From Ichthyophthirius multifiliis (Eukaryota; Ciliophora; Oligohymenophorea; Hymenostomatida), in the NCBI RefSeq assembly GCF_000220395.1, contig NW_004086894.1:36437-100436 (forward strand): a stretch of 64,000 nucleotides of DNA, given 5' to 3'. A model generated the notes under the pieces. That model was not told the DNA's origin and searched no databases. It was given only the letters and a program-made list of their open reading frames with translations. Positions 52,989 through 64,000 of the stretch are shown in pieces. Each line of letters starts with the position of its first letter. The first letter of the stretch is position 1. Both the position numbers and the translations under genes were made by a program.

Positions 52989-54355
52989 ATGGATACTGAA
53001 TAAATAATAATTTCATGTGCAAAAATAAACGATAAACATAAATAAGAATTGTAAAAATATAAACTTAAAAAAAATTAAAAACATAAATTTATACATTTAT
53101 AATTATTTTAAAAAAAGTCCAGATTTAGAATAAGCATTTTCATTTTCTAATTTTTAAAAATATATTTTAAATTCATTAGATAATATAGACGAATTATTAG
53201 ATATTCTAAAAAATATTTAATTGGAAAATCTCTAAATAAGATTTAATGTTTGGAGGATTCTTTTAGGGATATTTTAATCAGAATAATCATAAGATGAAAA
53301 ACTTGACTAATTAAAAAAACATAGATAGGAATATAAATAATTATGGGAATCATATAATAAGCAAATATTAAAATAAGAAAATAAGCCTAAACAAGTATTT
53401 AATCCATTAGCAAAAAACATATAAAATGTAAAAATAAAAAAAAATTATATAATATAATTTTTTTTTTTTAAAAAAAAAAGACAGTAAGACCTGGATATTT
53501 TGAGGATAATGAATTAAAAAGTGAAATAAAAAAAGATGTCGATAGGACTTATTAAGATAAACCATTTTTTAATAATTTAAATATAAAACAAATTATGTCG
53601 AATATCCTTTTTGTTTATAGTAAAAAAAATAATGATGTTTCTTATAGATAAGGTTTATATATAATATAAAATAATAATGAAACAAATAATTTATGTATAA
53701 ATTTATAATAAAAGGTATGAATGAATTAATAGCAAGTTTTCTAGTAATTTATTTTTCTGAAAGTTTATATATAAAAAATAACTAATATGAAGATAGTAAA
53801 ATATATGAAATTGCATAAAGTTTTATTAATCCGGATTTCGCAGAGGCAGACGTTTATCAAATATTCAACAAAATGATGGAAGCAGGTCATTTAGAAATGT
53901 TTAGGCCTTATTTATGTGAAAATGCAAAAAAAAAATCAGATTATAATATAAGTTCTAAAAAATAATAAGCAATTTTAATAAGAATAGGAAAAATATAAAA
54001 TCATTATTTGAAAATTATAGATATAGAATTATTTAAACATATAAAATTATTAAATGTAGAAATGTAAATTTTTCTTTTAAGATGGATAAGATGTGTACAT
54101 ACTAGAGAATATCATTTAAGTGACTCGTTTTTAATATGGGATAGTATTTTTTTTGAATATTTTTAAAATAAAAGTATTGAAAATAATTTTTTTTTAATTG
54201 ATTGTATATGTTTAGCTATGATTTAATTTGTTAGATAATAAAGTATTAAAAAAATATATTTATATATAAATACATATATAAAATATAAAAAATAAAATAT
54301 AAAAAATAAAATATAAAATGTAAAATATAACATATAAAATAAAAATATAAAATAT

Positions 54356-54402
<47 letters not shown>

Positions 54403-55133
54403 TTGGAAAAAGAAGAATCTTCGGATTGTTTATAAAGATTTTTAAAATTTCCACCAGTCGAAAATATTAAATCTATCATTGAATAATCTTTTTAAATTAA
54501 GGGTAATTATTTAGTTAATAAATTTTTCTTTTTAATTATAATTATTAATACATATATATAATTATATATATATATATATATATGCATATATAATTTTTTA
54601 AAAAATATTAAAGAAAATATTTTAAATGATTAAAATAATAATTAGCAAATAATGAAATAATAAACATTTTATAAGAATTTGAATTTATTTAGCAATAATG
54701 ATAATAATGTTTAATAATAATAATAAGCAGATATTTTATAACAAACATATAAAGAAAATATGTTACAAACTTAAAATTAATAAAACTAATTTATGTAAAG
54801 CAATTAACAATAATATTAAAACAACTCTAATAAGGATAACACATAGCATAAAAATTATTAATTTATTTTAGAATAAAATGAATATTAAAATATTGTAAAT
54901 AAATTAAATACTTCTTTATAAATTCTAAATGAAATATCTAATAAGTAAAAATTATCTATAATTAATGTTTTATAAAAATAAAAACTAGTACTGAAACTTC
55001 TGAAAAAGTAAACTAAGTATTAGAAGAAATAAAAGGTGTTTAAAAAATTTTAAAAACACAATAAGAAGAAAAAGTAGAATAGTAATCAGAAAACAAAGCA
55101 AAAATTAATTAAACAAATAATACATATATTTGA
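52989..55133 (+). CDS. TBC1D5: TBC1D5-like Rab GTPase-activating protein
   Basis: Several exons, starting MDTEQIIISCAKIND. The TBC domain follows the TBC1D5 order: RFNVWRILLG, IKKDVDRTYQDKPFF (IxxDxxR arginine finger), VSYRQGMNELIASF (YxQG glutamine finger), KMMEAGHLEMFRP, and HIKLLNVEMQIFLLRWIRC. Both fingers are intact. Animal TBC1D5 acts on Rab7 with the retromer coat on endosomes; the same role here is inference. The tail is Asn/Gln-rich and ends in a short Lys/Glu coiled coil (EKVNQVLEEIKG). Introns include about 53051-53117, 53652-53714 (splitting YRQG), a TA-rich one near 54258-54399, and one near 54946-54990. Stop is TGA 55131-55133. Confidence 0.87.
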
Positions 55134-55317
55134 TAATATTATTTTAGAAAAGAATTCTAATAAATCCTTATTTATAATCCATATAAATTATATATTTATA
55201 AAAATTAATTTTCTAAAATAAATATATTATAAATACCCAAACAAAATATACATAAAATTCAAACAAAACAACATAAATCAAAACTAAAAAATAAACAAAA
55301 CAAAAAAACTAACATAC

Positions 55318-56322
55318 TCAACAATCATCATCTACCAAATAAACTAAATGTTAGAACTAATTTCTTAAAACACTCTTCGGTAACGCAAAAGTGGGATCAA
55401 TTTAATCTAACTAATATTTTTCCCCATCAAGTAAGCTTAAAGCCGCAATTCCAAAAAACGAATGAAAAACATCAACACAATTATCCGGTCTATCCGCAAT
55501 TCCTCCTTTTTCATCTTAACAATCTATTATAAATTACTCTAAATTCCCACAATCAATCCATTACTATCTTTTAATCATTTTAAAAGCCGAAAAAATCCAC
55601 CAACTATAACATACATCTGCTAATTTTTCCGGTCTACCATTAAATCCTCCTTTGCTAGTCTATCTTTCACTAAGCCAATACCCCAAAGCATCTTTATCGA
55701 TACTATTTAAAAAACCTCCAATTTTCAAAGCACCTACTCCTGTGAAAACATACGCCCCATGACTTTCTGCATCTGGCTATCCGCCGAAACTTCCGTCAAA
55801 ATTTCTACATAAAAGTACAAACTCGCATGCCTTTTTAACATTAACCTCCTCCAGTCTATTTAATAAAGCCAAACAGCTCAAACCGCAATAAGAAAAACGA
55901 GTATCCACTTCTCCCCATTTATCTCCCATAAAACTACCGTCTTCTTTTTGTAAAGTTTTTATATATTAAACTACTTTTTCGGCATCAATTTCCTATAAGG
56001 CTTTTAATAAAATCAAAACTAAAACTGCATAATGTGTAGATGTCAAATGTGAATCATGTAGAATGTTTCCGCCAAATCCACCATCTTCATTTTGACAAGA
56101 TTTCACCCAAGAAATTAATTATAATCGCTTTTCTTCAGGAAGTTCGACTTTTAAACATTTTAAAGCATTAATACTCCAATAAGCGCCCCCTAAACGAAGG
56201 TGTTCGCTTAAATAATAACCTATCGACTCTAAGTCTTTGGAATTTTCAAGGGATAATAAATATTAAATATGTGCTTCGCGATAAAATGGTTTATTGTTTA
56301 TTGGTTATTATTTATGGTCCAT
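55318..56322 (-). CDS. RABGGTB: Rab geranylgeranyltransferase beta subunit
   Basis: Catalytic beta subunit of RabGGTase, which attaches geranylgeranyl groups to C-terminal Cys of Rab proteins presented by REP. Single exon, 334 residues, close to the human 331. The alpha-alpha barrel repeats are clear: [43 protein letters not shown] and [10 protein letters not shown]. Zinc ligands are visible as Asp and Cys in ADVCYSWW and His in DVFHSFFG. It is among the most GC-rich and cleanest genes of the window, with no frame break. TAA and TAG serve as Gln at many positions. The last residues ([13 protein letters not shown]) extend slightly past the usual end. Stop is TGA 55320-55318. Confidence 0.95.
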
Positions 56323-56582
56323 TTTTTTATTTTATTTTTTTTTTAAAAAAATTAATTTAAAATTGATAACTTTTATTTCTATATAAAAATAATGTATTTT
56401 GTATATCTTTTATTTTTTATTTATTTATTTAAAAGTAAAAAAAAAAATATTAAATACTTTTAAATTTTTATATTTTCTTTATTTATATTATATATTAAAT
56501 TTCTTATATAAATAAATTTATTTATTCACTATATTGTGTACAATAAGTATTAAAAAATTATAATAAATAATATATAAATATA

Positions 56583-59061
<2,479 letters not shown>

Positions 59062-59094
59062 AATTATTTCTACATTTAATTTATATTTAATTAT

Positions 59095-59138
<44 letters not shown>

Positions 59139-59609
59139 CTTATGTTTTTATAATTTATTTTTTATTTTTCTGTTATTATGTTTATTTTTTTTCATACTTT
59201 TATAATTTATATACATATTAATTTATAAAATAATATAAAAAATTACATTTTTAAATAATATACAATAAATTTTATTATATAAAATAAATAATTATCAATA
59301 CAATTTTATTAAAAAATTTTATGAAATAATCTAATAATAAATTTATAAATTTTTATATTTAATACATTAATTTGAAAATTCTTATGTAGTATTGTATATT
59401 TATTAATAATTAATAATATAAAAAACATATTTATTTTATATTTAAAAATAAATAAAAAAATATAAACCTTTTAATTTCCTCCTTAAAAAAAATTAAATTA
59501 AAATTCTATTTCATATCCAAATTTCATTAAAGATTACTATAAAAAAATAGACATTATTTACATTTGTTTTTTTTCGTTTAATCCAATTTCAATTGATCTA
59601 TATATTTTC
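59062..59609. other. Intergenic A/T-rich stretch
   Basis: TA repeat at about 59098-59140 upstream of the doublecortin kinase, then homopolymers. No gene seen. Confidence 0.5.
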
Positions 59610-60200
59610 TCATCTTAAATTTTTACTTTTTGCATAATTTTTTGTCCATTCTTAAGTTGTTTTAATTAATAATTCTTTATATTATCCTGCATAAACAGCA
59701 TCTTAAGAATCATCTATTTTTATTGAAAAAAAAAAAGCAGAAAAAAATATTCTAATATAAAAATATTTGGTTCAGGGGCACACATTAATGCTTATAAAGA
59801 TAAAAGTGCAGTTCTAATAGATAAAGCTAGAGACCAATAATTTTTTAAAATATCTAAGCAAATTGCTCCTATCTATGAAGAGATGTTAAAATTTTATATT
59901 CTTGTATCAAATTTCAACTTTTTTTTATATAATATAAATATTTTAAAAACAATTATATTATTTTGTATTTTACATTTAGAGGATTATAAAAATAATTATT
60001 ATTTATTTAAATATCTATTCAAAATATTTCTCCTTAGTATTATTGTATATCGGTTTTTTTATTACTTTATTTATAATTTTATTATTGCCTTTAAAATATT
60101 TATATTTAGAAGTCCTTTGCATACCCTTTCCAATTTTATTTATCGTTTCTAACTAATTGTATTCTAATATTACTAGTTTCTGACTTAAATACTATGAATT
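59610..60200 (-). pseudogene. Decayed ubiquitin-conjugating enzyme (UBE2K-like)
   Basis: Pieces of an E2 fold follow in correct order: NWKGYAKD, DIQQYQGEIF, then an in-frame TGA (60021-60019), DIQINNNYFYNPL where the family has IPNNYPFNPPK, then NISSQIGAICLDILKNYW with the catalytic Cys, LLSLQALMCAPEP, DDSQDAVYAGQY and QEWTKNYA before TGA 59612-59610. The closest family match is UBE2K/Ubc1. Two extra A/T-rich inserts (after NWKGYAKD and after CAPEP) lack usable GT-AG ends. Conserved prolines and the HPN motif are lost, and no start was found. It is most likely a pseudogene, or a micronuclear-like copy with uneliminated inserts. An active gene is unlikely. Confidence 0.75.
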
Positions 60201-60792
60201 TTTTATTAAAAATATTAAAGATTATAAAATTATATATTTATTTTTATAATAATATGAAAATTTATATATTTTTTTATGTTCTTTTTTTTTTATTATTATT
60301 ACTGTTTTGTGGAAATCAGAGATTTCTTTTTAAATTCTTTCATTATTATTTCCTAGATATATTTTTAAGTTACCTTATATATGTTTTATTAATATTAATT
60401 AATTTCTTTTATTTTTTTATATAAATTAATTATTTTAATATTTTTATTATTTATTTCATATATATAATTTTCAATATATTTAGTATAATTAAAATAAAAC
60501 TAAGTAATTGAATTTTTTTAGTTTCGAAAAAAAAAAAAAAAAAAAAATATCTAAATAATAAAAAAATAAACAAGAATAGAAAAAAGAAAATAATAATAAT
60601 AATATTATTTAATAATTAATATCAATTAAAAATATTTTTCCTATATATATTTAACAAATTCTTTTTTTTTTATTATTTTTAATTATCAAAAATATTTTAT
60701 TTATTTAAAAATTTATTAAAGCTTTGTAATTTTAGTAAAATTAAAAATAAATAATGCAATATATATTTTTATAAAAAATTTCCACGACATTT
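60201..60792. other. A/T-rich stretch
   Basis: Plus-strand frames here encode only Phe/Leu/Ile/Tyr-rich low-complexity sequence. I see no real gene. Confidence 0.5.
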
Positions 60793-61755
60793 ATGTTTTT
60801 ATTGTTTATATTTATTTATTTTCTTGAATTTAAAAAATTCAAATATTTAGAATAATTAGAATAATCTTTATAATAAAACAATTAATACAAAGAATAATTG
60901 AGATAGATAATGACATAAAACTTAAAGAACACTGAACTTGTTATAGATTTGTAAAATAAATATAAAGAATATGAATAATTATTAAGAAAATGTGAATAGT
61001 AACAAAATGAATAATAAAATAATATTTAAAATTTTATTTATTTTAATACGGATGGTTATAATTTTGAATAAATAAACTCCTTAAAAAATATAGCTCCAAT
61101 CAAAACATGTATTTTAATATTTTTTTAGAAATGTTAAATAAAAAAATAAAAGAGACAAAAATTATAGAAGATTTATAACTTACTTCACCAACATATGAAA
61201 TTAAAAGTTTTTTTAAAATCTTAACTTTTTTAGATCAAAAGAATTTAAAAACCATGATTTTGTTGTTAATAATACAAACATGTATTATGTAATTATTATA
61301 TTTTTTTAAAAAAAAAAAATATAAGGAAAAAAGATTATTATTTCACATAAGGTTATTCTGGATAATATACTTTTGCATTTAATGTTTCTGTAAATTTAAA
61401 GGCAATTGCGATTTTGATTCTAGAAAATGATCTAAGAAATTGTATTATAAAAAATTTTTAAATAAACGGGTTAATATCAATAAATCATTTATAATTTTAT
61501 GCTTAGAAATACCATACTTTAAAATTAACAAAACGTCTAAATTTACAATAAAATTTTAATTATGAAAAAAAATAAGATGGGATTATAACATATTACTTTT
61601 AGATTATGTAAAATTAATATATTTAATAAAAATAATATATTTTTTATATAAATAGAAATCATATTAATATTTATTTTAACGCTGTTCAAATTAAATATGA
61701 AAGTTAACCAGATTAAAATTATGTATGTTTATATAAATTTAAAATTTTGGTTTGA
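60793..61755 (+). CDS. Unknown protein with N-terminal hydrophobic helix and coiled coil
   Basis: Not recognised. It starts MFLLFIFIYFLEFKK, a likely signal peptide or anchor, followed by a Gln/Glu coiled coil (LVIDLQNKYKEYEQLLRK). After about residue 100 comes a beta-rich region: YYFTQGYSGQYTFAFNVSV, HTLKLTKRLNLQQNF and NAVQIKYESQPDQNYV. An intron near 61289-61325 and a 48-base one near 61611-61658 have GT-AG ends and keep frame. A T7 run at 61122-61128 breaks frame by one missing base, or marks a very short intron. Stop is TGA 61753-61755. The beta-rich end could be a lectin-like or adhesion fold, but no motif proves it. Confidence 0.55.
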
Positions 61756-62191
61756 TTTTAAAGTTAATTAGTTTTTATATATAATATAATAATATAATAT
61801 TTAATTTTTATTTAGAATATTAAATAATAAAATAATTATATAAACAAATAATATGATACTAAAAAAAAAAAATATTAATATAAAAAATACAATTATTAAT
61901 TTATTAATAAATAAAATAATTATTTTTTAAATATAATATACTATAAAACTAAAAATTATTAATATTATATATAGAATAGATAATATAAATAATATTATAA
62001 AATAATAAGTATTCAAAAAATATTTTTATTTTTCTTTTAAAAAATGTATAATAAAAATTATTTTAAATTTTATATAAAATAATATTATAAAATTAGTGTT
62101 TAATTTTAAATATATATTTATTTAGTTTTATTTATAAATGAATATAAAAAATGTAAAAAAAAAAAATATAAAAAAAAATATAAAAAAATAA

Positions 62192-62228
<37 letters not shown>

Positions 62229-62479
62229 TATATAAATATATATATATATAATTTTTATATATTTATAAATTTTAATCACTTTAATTAATTTGAAAATCTT
62301 TAACAATTAAAAGCAATTTTTATTTAATCTATTTTGTAATCATTTTACAATATATTTTTATATATTTTTTTTTTTATTATATATATTTAATTATTTTTTA
62401 TTTAAAATTAATAATAGAAATATTTAATATTGTAATACATATATTATTTAATATATATTTCTATTTCTTGTTTAATTTA
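61756..62479. other. Convergent intergenic stretch
   Basis: TA repeat at about 62200-62250 and homopolymers between two 3' ends. No gene seen. Confidence 0.5.
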
Positions 62480-63330
62480 TCAATTTACTCCCCAAAATCT
62501 TTTAAAAAGTGCCAGATAAGTTGGTTTAATCGCATTTTCCTTTTTTTTTAATTTATTTAATATTATATATTTTTTCAAAAATATTATCAATATTACTTCC
62601 ATTTAATAAAAATAATTAATAATTCCCATAGCAAATGCAAAAACAAGTAATTCTCCTCCTGGGATAGGTCTTACTATGTTTCTTCTTTTTAAATAATTCC
62701 ATAAAGTTTCGAAAAATCTAGGCATAATAAATAATGCAATTTCAGAACGTCTTCCTTCAGGTTCCAAAGTGACTGAAAATCCAGCTATAAACGCTGCTAT
62801 AGCAGGATTCCATCCTTGAAAAACATGTATTAATAAATAAATATATTATATTAAAAGATTTTATACCATCAATTTTTCTTCTAAAGTTTTTTGATTTACA
62901 AAGCATATATTTTAAAATAGCTACATAACTTCCCATAAAACAAAGAGATATTAAATAATTATATAATGTTTAAGATATAGTTTTTATTGGTCTAGTTTTA
63001 TTTTAAATAATTAAAAAAAAATGCATTTATTTCATTAAAAAATTAATACTCTTTCATTAGTTTTTTACGTTTAAAAATTAATAAAGGAATTAAATGTATT
63101 GGAATATAATATTTATATGAATTTTTTACTACGGTACAAAATCTTATTAATGCTTCTTATAGGCATGTACCGTCATGAAAATCTTTACAATCTAAAAAAC
63201 CACCTATTTTTTAAAAAAATTTATTTGAATAATGCTATGTATTGAAAAATTTATATATTAACCATTTATGATTTATTATTGTAGTTCTTCTGAAATAATT
63301 TTTACCCTATATTACATATATAAAATATAT
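62480..63330 (-). CDS. TMEM135: TMEM135-like membrane protein
   Basis: Multi-pass membrane protein of the TMEM135 family, linked in animals to mitochondrial and peroxisomal dynamics. N-terminal signature: GGFLDCKDFHDGTC, then LQEALIRFCTVVK. C-terminal half: WNPAIAAFIAGFSVTLEP, RRSEIALFIMPRFFETLWN, VRPIPGGELLVFAFAMGI, NYFYQMEENAIKPTYL and FKRFWGVN at the end. Introns near 62545-62605 and 62820-62870 have GT-AG ends and keep frame. A T9 run at 63012-63020 shifts frame between the N and C halves by one extra or two missing bases. Stop is TGA 62482-62480. No sure ATG was found upstream; a first exon probably lies beyond 63330. The central helices look shorter than in animals. Confidence 0.82.
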
Positions 63331-64000
63331 TATATTTAGTTAATTTTATTTTTTAATTAATACATTTTATTGTTTTACTTTATAATTTTGTTTTGTTTAA
63401 TTATCTTATTTTTTTAACTCTAAATAAATGAAAAAAATAAATATATTATTTATTTTTAAATATTAAAAAAAAATATATTTATCCTAATAAATGTAAATAT
63501 CTAATATAAAAATGGATATAAGGAAATAAGTATAAAAATAATAAAAAGAAAATTAAAAGAAAAAATAAATAATAAAAAATTTAAAATATATTAATTTTAA
63601 TTATATATTATTTTAAATGAATTTAAGATTGAAAATAATAAAGAATTTATATATTATAAAACTATTATTATAATATAATTTATATATAAATAATTCAAAT
63701 ATATATATATATATATATATATTTATATTTATTTTTTATTTATTATATTTTATATTATTTTTTTTTTAATAATAATATATAATTTTTTATTAAAGTAATA
63801 AATAATAATAATTTTAATTTATCAAATTTTAATATTTTTACTTTTATTATATTTTTATTTAAATAATAAATATTTAAATTTAATTTATTGAGTTTTTTAT
63901 TAATAAAATTTATGTTTGTAAATACATAAACGCATAATTTATTTATATTATTATGTTTTTTTAAAATAATTATTATAATATTTTTATAAATTAAAAAAAA
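63331..64000. other. A/T-rich end of window
   Basis: TA repeat at about 63698-63722 and T runs. May hold the first exon of the TMEM135-like gene, but I cannot identify it. Confidence 0.45.

Noticed and set aside
53040-53120. Apparent frame break in the TBC1D5-like gene
   Set aside because: Resolved by a 67-base GT-AG intron that closes frame exactly, so it was not counted as an error.
60019-60021. In-frame TGA in the E2 copy as a recoded codon
   Set aside because: All intact genes here use TGA as stop, and other conserved residues around it are also lost, so decay is the simpler reading.
59883-60424. Two plus-strand Phe/Leu/Tyr-rich open frames resembling membrane proteins
   Set aside because: The first is antisense to the E2 remnant and the second is low-complexity A/T sequence; neither has a motif or ciliate-code stop context.

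Overview
The window is about 85% A+T and reads as ciliate nuclear DNA. Long open frames appear only when TAA and TAG are read as glutamine and TGA as the sole stop. Every gene I could finish ends in TGA. Introns are mostly 45-150 bases, GT...AG and almost pure A/T. Base composition, code, intron style and a 20-N scaffold gap fit an oligohymenophorean macronuclear scaffold, most like Ichthyophthirius multifiliis. That species call is inference. Nothing bacterial, viral, CRISPR-like or transposon-like was recognised, and no tRNA or rRNA was found.

Layout, left to right: an RNA polymerase III subunit (POLR3K) converges on an ERK-type MAP kinase. Then come three poorly known genes, a gap and a gene-poor stretch (6.6-10.2 kb). 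From 10 to 31 kb: a kinase-TPR protein, a GPI ethanolamine-phosphate transferase-like enzyme, a repeat protein of the OPR/HPR/FASTK kind, a cNMP-gated-channel relative, a RING-H2 membrane protein and a TBC Rab-GAP with a Gln-rich tail. From 31 to 46 kb: a candidate structured RNA, a HEAT-repeat protein, a LITAF-domain protein, a decayed Myb, Asn-rich and unknown proteins, and a GRIP-domain golgin. From 46 to 64 kb: a coiled-coil protein, the mitochondrial helicase TWINKLE, a TBC1D5-like Rab-GAP, Rab geranylgeranyltransferase beta, a doublecortin-domain kinase, a decayed ubiquitin-conjugating enzyme, an unknown protein and a TMEM135-like protein.

There is no operon logic. Several genes share themes: Rab trafficking (two TBC proteins, RabGGTase beta, golgin), mitochondria (TWINKLE and the OPR/HPR-like protein, with near-identical N termini) and signalling kinases. 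Several genes show a single-base frame break at an A or T homopolymer and are otherwise intact, which looks like assembly error rather than decay. Two loci, an E2 enzyme and a Myb, look like real pseudogenes.

All exon structures were read by eye. Ends are firm where a start and TGA are named and approximate elsewhere.
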